Source of the DNA: Evernia prunastri
Taxonomy: Eukaryota > Ascomycota > Lecanoromycetes > Lecanorales > Parmeliaceae
NCBI GenBank assembly: GCA_003184365.1
Contig: NKYR01000159.1
Location: 1 to 63,342, forward strand
Reading direction: 5' to 3'
Length of the DNA stretch: 63,342 bases
Each line of letters begins with the position of its first letter. Positions within the stretch are counted from its first letter, which is position 1. Shown one piece after another: positions 20,301 to 30,372 of this stretch. Below the pieces are notes generated by a model. That model did not search any database. It had not been told where the DNA came from and worked only from the letters and a program-made list of their open reading frames with translations. The translations under genes were made by a program, and so were the position numbers.

Positions 20301-22415
20301 CGCTCCAAGGCGTCATCGTACGTCTTGTACAGATCCTCGGGCAAGCGTTGAAGACTTTCCTTAAGTTCACGGATATTGTCCTCTTTGGCAAGAGAATCCA
20401 TGTGCAATGCTGCAATCAGAAACCTTTCTTCTGGTGAGCCTCGAAGCGATAGAGACATTTTGGAGGACTAACATGTCATTTGTCTTCTCCAGTACCGTTG
20501 CGATTATGCTGGATTGCACATCGTTGTGACCTTCAAGCAGATCGGCCAGTCCATCTCGCTGCTCCATCTGTGATATGATGAATCTCCTGATGTCTTCGTC
20601 TTGGGCGCGAATCTCAAGGCGTGTGTCGTGCTTGAACATGTTTTGAATGGACGGTACATCTCGCGAGGTAACCATGAGCCTCGCTTTAGGTAGCAAGGCA
20701 CGGACTTGCAAAATTAAAAGCTTTCGCGTTTGGTCAATTTCAGGACACTCGTCAAGAGCATCAATCACAATGAAGACTTCATTGAATTTTTCGATCTGTG
20801 AGCGTAGTAGCCTAACTATCTCATCGAGAGTGGGACGGGTTCCATATCGAGCATGATGCTTGTGACATGTCTTTATGTCATCCAAGATCGCAGTACTCTC
20901 CAAGGCAAGCTGTTTTAGTAAACTTCCGAGAAGATTACTGAGGGTTTGATGCGCGCCATTGTGCACGCAATAGAGGTAAGCAATTCCAGTCATTTCTGGT
21001 CTGTAACTTCGTCTAAGGTGGTCAATGATCGTGGATCTAAAGACGGATGTATTAGCGAAGATCTTGCGAGTGACAAATTACTCACGCCAGGATAGTCTTG
21101 CCTGCACCAGCTGTTCCGAAGTTAGCAGGTGGGGCTGCTGCAGCTTCAATCCCAGTTCACTGAAGGTGATACTCACGTATTCCTGGGCACCAAAGAACCT
21201 TTCCAGCCGTATCAAGCCAAGAGCGAAACTCGGTGGTTTCTAAAAACCATTGACCGGTGCCTTTCTCACGTCTACTCAAAGCATCGTTCTGCTTGGAGGA
21301 GAAATCGAGGAGGGAGAGCCAATTTATCACGTCTCGCTCCTCAGAAGCTAATGCTCGCAACTTCTCTTGCTCTTGATTGAGGTATATTTTCGAAACACTG
21401 TCAAGGATCTTCGTACTAGATGCTTCAGAGTTGTTGATGAGGCTTTTCACGTCTGTATCGACTTGTATCAATCTGTCAAGCGACGTTATGGAAACGTCAA
21501 GCTGCAGAGTGCTCGTTGCCAGACTCAGATTGCTGCGAAGATCTGAAATCGTCCCCAATAGCTTTTCTAGCGTTTTCCGCTGCAATGGATACTGGGCTCT
21601 TTGGAGGTGTGCGCCCATGCCTGGCAGTGGTTCCCATGTCAGCGTGCCAATGTCAAATGCCGTACTCTTCGTACGCGTCAAAAGTCAATCAATTCCGAGC
21701 TCTAACCGGCTTCCTCTGGCAATCACCAAGATCATGTAAATACTACGTAAACATCATTACTATGAATCAAACCAACCCTCCATCAAGGCCTGGGGGTAGT
21801 CTCAAAAGTCAAGAAACGAAAATATGGTAGTAATTCTTTGTTGTGTTACTGCAGGCCGGTTAAAGCCCGGAATTGAATAATTTTGACGGGTACGAGCTCA
21901 AATCATGTGATAGGTTTTCGGGAATCATATTGGGGAAAGATACTCCTGGCACGAAACACGGACTGAGTTTGAAGCAGCACAACGGAGACAAAACTTTCTA
22001 TCATGGCACGCAATGGGGTGGTAAAAGGAGTGTCTTGAGCAAGCTTGGAGAAACCCTCTTTCCCACCGCCATGAAATATTGTGGTGACTTGGACTGAAGC
22101 ATTGGACAGAAACTAACCTGGCTTCGCACTACGGATTTTGTCCAACTTAGACCCTAGCCTCTGGATGCCCGCAGCACAAGAGATGATGCTTTCTGTGACT
22201 CGATCGACGCTTTTGCTATGAAGTAGAGGATGACGGATCCTCTCATCCACCAATTCGAGCGTCTTGTTGAGAGCTAGCAAAGATTCGCACATCTTGGAGA
22301 CGTCGGAAGGCTGGTCCTTCCATGCGTTGTAGTAGTCGAGGAGACCGGAACACACCGAAAGGCCGAAAGAGACCAGCCCCGCCGCACTCGCAGCGATTGA
22401 AAGTGGATCGCCCAT
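17348..22415 (-). CDS. NLR-like protein: Helo-like N-term, NACHT, ankyrins
   Basis: Five exons, 22415-22118, 21620-21177, 21110-21086, 21036-20473 and 20423-17348, give 1468 aa with every phase consistent. The N-terminus MGDPLSIAASAAGLVSFGLS is the Helo-like/PigL_N-type start of fungal NLRs. Residues 247-255 form Walker A (PGAGKTIL), encoded by the 25-nt third exon; residues 343-353 are Walker B (VFIVIDALDEC). A winged-helix-like link follows (FLIAALHMDSLA to YTTEEYFKHKL), then many ankyrin repeats from about 720 to 1430. The last four repeats (GADLEAKD-type) look nearly alike. Such proteins sense non-self or damage and trigger cell death. Intron 1 (497 bp) is unusually long and its acceptor (21621) is the least certain join. 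Confidence 0.88.
17510..17940 (-). repeat. Homogenised ankyrin repeats within the NLR gene
   Basis: Four consecutive ~100-bp units share the block TTCCAGATCGGCCCC or close variants, encoding GADLEAKD/GADLEATD plus xxTPLMVAV. They are clearly more alike than the other ankyrins in the gene, suggesting recent duplication or gene conversion. Confidence 0.75.
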
Positions 22416-23832
22416 AACAACGTCAGATCACATCGCAAAGATGGCGTAAAGTTAATGCTAGCAACCGTGCGTTGGGTAAAGAGCACAACGCCAGCCCAAG
22501 ACCTCAGGGGGTGGTTGAATCGGCGATTTTCCTTTGGAGACGGGATGGAAGCCGAAAGAACAGATAACATAGATACCGGAGGAGGCCGAAGAGGCCGAGG
22601 ATGATCTGATTGCACTAGAGCTTAATTCAGCTTAAATAGCCATGCAGGACATGATGTCTTGCATAAACAGAAAAAGCTGACTCCGCGAGTGTCCGCGTGG
22701 GGACACGAATGAATAAATATATATATATACATCCTCCTAAGCTATGTTGAGCCCTTGTTTCTATCTCCTGGAGCGTATCCTTATTTAGTATCAACGACGA
22801 TGTAGTTGTTGAAGTGGAGAGTAGCAAGTGCGACGAATTTATAGAGTAGCCCACTAGCGTATAGCTAGCCCGACGAGCAAGTCGAAGCTGTTCACGCCTC
22901 GCTCCTGCCATTTCAGCACATATTCTCAAAATGAGAAGCCGTGGTCATCCTAATGTAGGTGCCAATTAATTTCCCCAGTCAAAAGCCCCGTTGTAGAGCC
23001 ATCTTCTCCTGGACCTCACCAGTAATCGTTTGTAGTGATCATCGAAGTACTTGACCGTTCACTATTCCAAAGTATTTGTTGAAGGGTTTAGATACCTGCG
23101 TTGGACTGTTGTGGTTGGATGGCATGAAGAACGCAGTGGCTGCTTCGTTGTCACAGCGCCCAAGCAATTGTTCTGACTCTGCAAACCCGATCTCGTAAAC
23201 CCTGCCTGATGTTTTCCGCTTGTTGGACTAACCCTGAGTGCGGTGGTAGCCACTGATCTATATAGAAGGACCTGATCTCTTTGGCTTCGCACTAGGTAGG
23301 GTGGTCGATGATCCATCCCGGACGAGGCCAGACAGATCTGATTGACCGTCTCATCTCATGGCTCGAGATCTTGCCCTACGAGCCATGATAGCTTGCCGTA
23401 TGTTGGAATGCTTGGTTTGCATATTTTGATTTGTCAACTGTTCCATCCTAGAGTGTACTGGTATGTATGCTTGCCCTCGGCGCACGTATAAACCTTGTCC
23501 GTCTTTTGCGCGTGGCCTTGCCTTCAGCCTCCAGTAGCAGCCAACCCTTATGCTGCAATGGACACCCTAGTAATGAGTGTTCATCTAGTGGTTTGCCAAT
23601 TTTCAAGCTACAGCAGTAGATATCAGCCAGGATTGCTGCTCATCATCACCAGCGCAGCTAGTACAAAGACCGAATCATACTACGGCAACGAGCCAGTTCG
23701 CATTGTAAAGTCTAGAGACACCCCTATAAAAGACCATGCAGAACAAGCTACCGAATCTTTCATCCAATGCCTTTAATAAAGCTGATGACAAACCGGCTCT
23801 TCCACGTAAGTTCCTTGTGACCACGGACCTTA
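22416..23832. other. Long spacer, no gene seen
   Basis: Upstream region of the NLR gene, an AT dinucleotide run at about 22716-22730, and unassigned sequence. ORFs at 22627-22929, 23062-23316 and 23495-23776 have no domain-like content. Confidence 0.45.
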
Positions 23833-24957
23833 TTAGTACTCGTCCTCCATCTCCCTCTCACTGACATGCCCGCCTTTTCCCATTCTTGCACGATATGCCA
23901 ATAATTCCGCCGTATCCTTCTCATACATCGCATCCGCCACCCTTCTCTCTGCCTTTCCCGCCTTCCGCTGACTGATACAGCAGAATGCCCACAGACCAAT
24001 ACAAACAGCAATAGCAACTGCGACAGAGCTGAAGATACCGATCTTCGCGCCGTGAGAGAGGCTGTTGAAGCGCTGGGCGACGCTCTCTGGAGGTGGGGCG
24101 CTCAGGATCTTCAAAGCGGTGGAATTCCCGGGTACGGTTTGGATGGATTGCCAGGTCCCGGTCGTGTCACCGTATTTGTACTCAGAGCCCGTGGAGAAGT
24201 CGGTTACGCGGACAGATTGCACGAACATCGTGTATGGCCCCTTGGTGTAGTCAATTTCCCCGCCAGCCCATTGTACTGTGTAATTATTATTATCTTTGTC
24301 CCCGCCGGCCCAGATGCCTATCCGGACATTCATGGGTGTCTGCGGGTAACTCGCTCCTCCGTTTGCATCGGCATACGCCAGCGTACGCACTATTGATCCG
24401 TCGATATACCATTCTAGCGATTCATTCGTCCACCGAGTCGTGTAATTGTGATAGCCCTCGGTTGGACTCCCGCCATCTGGCAAAGGATACCATTTCGCCC
24501 TCGCAATTGCATCGGTCGTGTTGCCCTTCCCATAGTAGTTGTTCTCAGCATGTGTGTCATTGTTGCCAATAAACTCCTGGTCTATCTCATCCAAATCATC
24601 CGATTGCAATACTACGGTGCTGACGACACCTTGTCCCGGAGCCGCCTTGAGCCAGACCTCCACTTCGCCGAAGAAGATGTAGAATTTGCTTTGAATTGTG
24701 GGCGCGTCACCCTTTTGGGCGATAGTGAAGGCGGCACCCGAGGAGTTATAGGTCAAGGCGCCGTCAGTGGTGTTCCAGAGGGAAGATTCAAAGGACGAGG
24801 TGGAATTTAGAGTAAAGGAGGCATTCAATGTGCCAAGAGCTGGGTCAGCAGGGCAGCCGGTGCCGTTGAGGGGATTGCAAGATGTCCAGGTCTGCGCGAC
24901 AGCTGGGGTAAAGAGGTATGCAAGGAGGGTGAAACAGATTGCTACGAGGAGCGACAT
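23833..24957 (-). CDS. Crh-type GH16 wall transglycosylase, TM-anchored
   Basis: Single exon, 374 aa. A signal peptide (to about AVAQ, residue 21) precedes a Cys pair (CNPLNGTGC) and a GH16 fold whose catalytic motif DEIDQEF lies at residues 123-129. Further family marks are NNYYGKGNTTD, HNYTTRWTNESLEWYIDG and MNVRIGIWAGGD. Crh enzymes cleave chitin and transfer it to beta-1,6/1,3-glucan, cross-linking the wall at the outer plasma membrane. Many Crh proteins are GPI-anchored; here the C-terminus has a hydrophobic helix (IGIFSSVAVAIAVCIGLWAF) followed by a charged tail of ~45 residues ending EREMEDEY, so a type I membrane anchor is more likely. No chitin-binding module is seen. Several N-glycosylation sequons are present. 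Confidence 0.92.
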   Translation of the reverse strand: MSLLVAICFTLLAYLFTPAVAQTWTSCNPLNGTGCPADPALGTLNASFTLNSTSSFESSLWNTTDGALTYNSSGAAFTIAQKGDAPTIQSKFYIFFGEVEVWLKAAPGQGVVSTVVLQSDDLDEIDQEFIGNNDTHAENNYYGKGNTTDAIARAKWYPLPDGGSPTEGYHNYTTRWTNESLEWYIDGSIVRTLAYADANGGASYPQTPMNVRIGIWAGGDKDNNNYTVQWAGGEIDYTKGPYTMFVQSVRVTDFSTGSEYKYGDTTGTWQSIQTVPGNSTALKILSAPPPESVAQRFNSLSHGAKIGIFSSVAVAIAVCIGLWAFCCISQRKAGKAERRVADAMYEKDTAELLAYRARMGKGGHVSEREMEDEY

Positions 24958-25486
24958 TGTGAGACTTCTAGGCCTGTGTGACCGTGTGTGACCTGTATAA
25001 AGAGTGTGATGCCGAAGGGCGGTGGTTCAACGCTGTAAAGGAGTGACAGTGATGACAGGTTAAGAAAGAAGAAGAAGAAGAAGAAGAAGAGAAGGCCGAC
25101 ATCTCTTCAGAAGCGCCCCCACTCTTCCCAGGCGCCTTGATGATACAGAAAGGGGCACACATATGCAGGGGCTGGTATGCGAAATTTGAAGCTTGGAATG
25201 GATTGGTCGTCGATCCATGCCAATATTGCCAAGAGATAAGATATGGATCTTTGCACTAAAAATGAGGAGTCTGCATAAAAGTTATGCACGAGCACACTAG
25301 AACACGGCAACTGGACTTTAAAATAAGGCTGTCATAAGCCTCTCCGAGCGAGGCGGAGCAGCAGCGGCGCGGTGATTGCGCTGGACAGGATAGAGGGCAC
25401 ATGTATGCTATCAACAGACCACGTCTTCCCTTGACGATAATACTTGGAGCGCTGAACTATGTCTTGGTCCCACAATCCACGCCATC
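24958..25486. other. Divergent promoter region with GAA repeat
   Basis: Intergenic region between two divergently transcribed genes. It contains a GAA trinucleotide run at about 25064-25090. No gene seen. Confidence 0.5.
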
Positions 25487-26624
25487 ATGTCAGATCTGGT
25501 CTTCTGTTTTGGCTCCAAAGGCGATTTCTACTTCTATTCCCCTGAGCGACAACTCTCTGCGATAATGTAAGTGTAGAGGTTCTTCGTTCTGAGATACTAC
25601 CTGCTCATACTCTCGCTGTATAGTTGGACGCATGCAACCAAAGAGTTTGATGAGGTCACCGATGTCAATCGCTCCCTGTGTGTTGCTTTAGGGCCAAGTC
25701 TTGACTGGTTCTTCGGGTACCAAGCTATAGATGGGCAGATGAAATGGATCAGAAGGCGAGCAAAAGGCCCGGATCGGAAACATGGTGCCTTCTATAAGTC
25801 ATGTCGGTTTCCCTTTCCGTTCCAGTCATGAACTGGTCACGTCTCTATGCAAAGACCTAATAACAAATGTTAGGGTCTGCAAGGCAAATCGCATATGATG
25901 AGTTGGAGTCATGGCTCCGACTTCACGCATCAAAGCTTTGGGATATGCCACAGACTAAAGTATCGATTGGTCCTGAAAACAGCTATTTTGCCACATCTCC
26001 CGCTGGCGGTGTACTTTGGAAATCGATACCTCCGGGGCTGGAGAGACTCATCGATTTGAAGAGCCCAGACCGCACACCGGCTGCGGTCGCACTGGGTGTC
26101 AAAGAGACTTGGTTTGTTCTCTGGCCGGACGGGAGCAGCAGCTGCAAAGTAGATTCTGAATACCCGAAGTTGGAAGAGCTGCTGAGGAGGCATGGCAGGT
26201 CCGGCATCAGTGTAAGCCTGCAATTTTAGCGTGTTCCCAAGCTGGATTAGGGCTCTTTGATTTGCTGACCAGACAGAACATCGCCCTCTCCCCTAGCCAG
26301 TCAAATGAGTTCGCCGTCTCCTTCAAAGATGGCTCTACTCATATCCGCGGACCGGTCTCGGAAACTAATCTTCGCCAACTGAACACCATCATGATGTCCG
26401 CCGCCCAGCATTCCCAGCAAACGCTCACCATGCAAGTCGAAGTATGCGGCTTGTACACCTCCTCACCACCGATAAAGTTACCCGCGCAGCTGTTAAACAT
26501 TTCGAAGATCACGTTTCCAAGTACGACGGGAGATAGAATGGGTAAAAAACACGAATCCACCATGAAGGGAGTGCGGGAGAGAACCAAGTTGGCAACGTTT
26601 GTGTCCAATTGTATGATTATGTGA
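25487..26624 (+). CDS. Hypothetical protein, four exons
   Basis: Exons 25487-25566, 25624-25802, 25874-26211 and 26277-26624 give 314 aa. Junctions 1 and 3 are standard (GTAAGT/TAG and GTAAGC/CAG). The second donor (GTCGGT) is weak and could lie a few bases away, for example at 25798. Content includes LVFCFGSKGDFYFYSPERQ, ALGPSLDWFFGYQA, TPAAVALGVKETWFVLWPDG and FAVSFKDGSTHIRGP. The recurring aromatic strand pairs (WFFGYQA, WFVLWPDG, FAVSFKDGS) suggest a repeated beta module, possibly a propeller-like fold, but I do not recognise the family. There is no signal peptide or membrane helix. Confidence 0.65.
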
Positions 26625-27139
26625 TTTTTTGTGACATGGATACCGTATGTCTAGATCGTAGCGCCTCTCGTGCCAATGATTATGTATTCCAGATTCTTCA
26701 CTCAGCTTCGGAATTTGTTCATCGCAGAAACAGCAATGCCACCCCATCACTGCCTGTCTATCCAGGGTTTCGTCAGAGATTCAGTAGGCTGAGCCTGTTG
26801 ACTAGTAAGGTGCCAAGCTTGTGATGGATCTTGTCCTGGCCCGACTTTCTTTCAGTCGTACATCATCCAAGTTATACAAGAAGTACAGAATATGTTGGTT
26901 CAAGCAAAGCTGATGTGATAGTACCTTTCCCTTTTGAAGGCTTTTTTACTTTCTTGGTGCAACGCTAGGTCAGCCACATGCGCATCATCACCGCTTCCCT
27001 GATTTCGTCTCATGCGGAAAGTCAACATATCACCTCCTCAAGAAATCATATATATATCCAACCCTTTCTCACGCATACACTATCTACTCGAATCAACACT
27101 ATATACTTGAAAGTGAACAGTACCCAGTAATCGGCCATC
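26625..27139. other. Spacer and cyclophilin promoter
   Basis: Presumed 3' region of the unknown gene and promoter of the cyclophilin gene; an ATATATAT stretch at 27049-27056 lies about 85 bp before the ATG. No gene seen. Confidence 0.45.
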
Positions 27140-28130
27140 ATGGGACTCCTAGACAAACTCAAGGGCAAAAAGAAGAGCGACAGCAGCCAAGCAGGTAATT
27201 CTTCCTCCAGTTTCACCTCATCTAAAGCTGCTTTCGTCTCAACTTCCCCTCAATGAGATGCTGAAGTCTTGCTTCAGGAAGCTCTCAGCCACAGCAGTCT
27301 AGCTACCGGCAACCGGCAGAGTCTACCACTGACCCGACAACCGGCATCGCCTCCACAGGCACGTCATCTGCTACTCCCGCCGCCCCCCCGAAGTCCTGGA
27401 AGGTCTACTTCGACCTCACTGTCAACAATGGTAAAGCCGAATCATTACATGTCCCCTCAACTAATCCTTCCCGCTCTAATCCTTTCAACCTGCACAGGCC
27501 CAAAGGCTAGAGTCGTCTTCGAGCTCTTCCACACAGTTGTACCGACAACGGCCGAAAACTTCCGGGCTCTTTGCACGAACGAGAAGGGTTTTGGCTATAA
27601 GGGTAGTAGCTTCCATCGGATTATTCCCGGGTTCATGCTTCAGAGCGGGGATTTCACCAGGGGTAATGTATGTGCACTGCTTTGAGTTGTCTCGGGTGAC
27701 TTCTCTTTCTACTTGAGACCCCGGCAAGGTCTTTGTGTGCCAAGGTGCTGACCGTTGCTCGATTGTGTTGCCAGGGTACCGGCGGCAAATCCATCTACGG
27801 CGAGAAGTTCCCAGACGAGAACTTTGACCTAAAGCACGATCGACCTTATCTGCTTTCAATGGCCAATTCGGGGCCTAACACGTATGTATATCTGCTTCTT
27901 TGCACTTTCCCCTTTCTTTCTTCTTAATCGCTCAATGAATTTAACTAGCGTGTAGAAACGGATCGCAATTCTTCATCACCACTGTCCCCACTCCCCATCT
28001 CAACGGGAAACACACCGTCTTCGGGGAAGTCATCGAGGGTCAAGAGTTTGTGAAGGCTATTGAGGACGTCGGATCATCTGACGGGACCCCAAAGTCAAAG
28101 GTAGTCATTGCTGATTGTGGAAGTCTCTAA
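27140..28130 (+). CDS. Cyclophilin-type peptidyl-prolyl isomerase
   Basis: Five exons, 27140-27194, 27278-27430, 27498-27667, 27775-27881 and 27956-28130, give 219 aa; four GT-AG introns keep phase. The cyclophilin domain (from about residue 54) has VYFDLTVNN, GRVVFEL-like strands, TAENFRALCT, the catalytic block FHRIIPGFMLQSGDFT, NGTGGKSIYGEKFPDENF, MANSGPNTNGSQFFITT and HTVFGEVIEG. At the position of the cyclosporin-contacting Trp (normally W-L-x-G-K-H) it has His (PHLNGKH), which in other cyclophilins lowers drug affinity. The ~50-residue leader starts MGLLDKLKGKKKS, with Gly2 allowing possible myristoylation, then a Ser/Thr/Gln/Pro-rich linker. It assists protein folding; a cytosolic or membrane-tethered location is inference. 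Confidence 0.93.
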
Positions 28131-30372
28131 AAAAGGGAAGACGAACGACGTGAGGGTTCTGTATAGCTTTTGGTGATTTTTCATTATATAAAAATCTGCA
28201 CACGAGATATACCAGTACATAAAAACCTTGATCTGCTTAAGGAAACCACTCTTTAGCCGTTCTTGATCTCGTGCGTACTCCTCAATAGCTTTGCATGATT
28301 ATTTCGACCTACTAAATTGGCAAGGTAACTTCTGTCATTCAGCTTCTCGAACAATCTTGTAGTTACCATATTGTTCTCAAACATTTCACGAATTGAAAAA
28401 TTTCAAGTCGCAGCGTCAATCGTTACTACAATACCCCTAAAGAATACCCACACGAGATGAACTGTACCATCAACCATGCCAGTTATTCTCACGGGCACAG
28501 CTCAGGAGGAATAAATGCACATACCCATGAATACATACATATATATATAGTCTACATAACTGGACCGTCTCAACACCAAGGCTAGCAATGGAACCGCCAT
28601 CTGAACACCCATACTTCTATACACTGGCGTCAAGCAAACTATAATCAATCAATCATTCTGAATCGTTTCCGAGCGACAAAGCCCAAAAGCAGATTGAAGA
28701 AACAAGACTCATCGTCTTCGATTACCCAAGTTTTCTGGACCTGCTCACCTCTACCCGCCAAGCCTAGCTCACTTCACCACACTTCTGCTCGGTTTTCTCC
28801 TGTGAAAAGATCGCAATTGAGGGGGGGAATTGGGGGGAAGGGGAGTAGATACTTACCCCATCGACACTGCAGATGCAAGAACTTTCTCTCATCTTCTGTC
28901 TCGCCGACATTTTGCGTGTGTACTTGCCGCATATCAACCAATATTTCTACTCTCACGAAAGACGCAGAGAATCGTCCCTCCATCCCATCCGTCCGTACTC
29001 TACACTGCACCCGTCCCGTAGTAAGCACCCTGCCCTCTTTCCCCGCCATCCCCCTCATACCATGTATGCCGGTTCCCAAAACCACAATTAATAACTCGCA
29101 AGGACTGCCCGAAACCGCAAAAGGCTACGGCATGGTTTCGCGCGGGGAAGAAAGAACCGGCGCCCAGTCGGAGGTAAGGGTGCTATTCATGGCGGAAACA
29201 AGAGACGGCGTCAAATCGCGTTTCAGCAGAATGCTTGGGCGGACGGATATAGCCAAAATTTACAGAGGGTGCTCGTATCACTATCCACGCAGGTCCCAGA
29301 GTAGCGGTAACCCTTTCGTCCACTCGCTGGCTCCGCGAGCGGGGCGATCGATTGGCCATGAAAGTTCCGCCGAACGGATTCTATATTAAGACTGCTGAGG
29401 ACGGATGAAGCGCTGGTGACAAAAGGAGAAGCCAAGACCGATGACGAATCGCCCAAATGTACTTCCATATACCCTGCTGCAGACTGACCATCACCTACAT
29501 GTTTTACTTCCAAAGAAAGGAAGGAAGCGTTGAAACCGCATAGCCCACGCACACCGAGATCCTCCTACGCACAGGAAGAGGTGTGTGGGCCAGCTTGCCT
29601 GGGCCTGACCATTTTTGAGATGCAAGGAAAAATCCGAAAAGACTGCGAAGGTTAATGAAGCGGACATTATCAAGGAGACCAGCGTGTTCCTTCGAAGGAT
29701 TCAAAGGAACATTTTCAGAAACTCGCTCATCGGTGCCGTGTCGACATGAGTCAATGGTAATCATTTATGCACCTTCACGGACGAGCAGAAATAAGCGAGA
29801 CATCTTATCCCTATCAGCCTCGCGCATCGGGCTGCGAAAGACGCCATGGTCATGTGGCACGGTGTCTCGACTCCGGTTCCTGCGTCGAGTCATTCAGCTG
29901 TGCCGCGAGCGACGATCTCGGCTGCGGCCCAAGATGGCCGACGGTAGCAACGGAAGAGAGCGAGACGGGAGGACTAGGAGCGCTACGAACTTTTGTAGCC
30001 CATTTTTTTAGTCGTTCAAAGCTCTCACTTGGACTTGGCTGGGGGTAGTAGGAATTCATCTTGTGGAAGTTTTGGTCGTTCCTCTGGAAATGTCGAGATT
30101 GTGGCTTGAGGATGCTGCGCCGAAGTGTTCCTACAGGTACAAAGAGTATTTGTAATATAAGAAGGGTGGTTTGACAAATGAAGGTATGAGTTTTGTTAAT
30201 CCGTTGTTGCTGCTGCTGCTGCGAGCGTGCGGGACAGCATGTGTTTCGCAATCTGCCTTTCAGCTGGCGCCTGACTTGCGTCTCCGGCATTGTCTATTAC
30301 CTTCTACACCTTGAAAAGCTGTTCGTTTTCTCGAGCGATGGTTATTCCTTGTTGATAATATTTTGCCACAAC
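28131..30372. other. 2.2-kb stretch without a supported gene
   Basis: The 231-aa open frame at 28694-29389 has no coding-like motif, starts in compositionally poor sequence and has open frames on both strands over it, so I do not call it. A TATATATATA run lies near 28540-28549. A CTG/CTGCTG run at about 30207-30222 lies in the presumed leader of the next gene. Confidence 0.45.

Noticed and set aside
28694..29389. 231-aa plus-strand open frame
   Set aside because: No domain-like motif, several overlapping frames on both strands, and start in poor context; not enough to call a gene.
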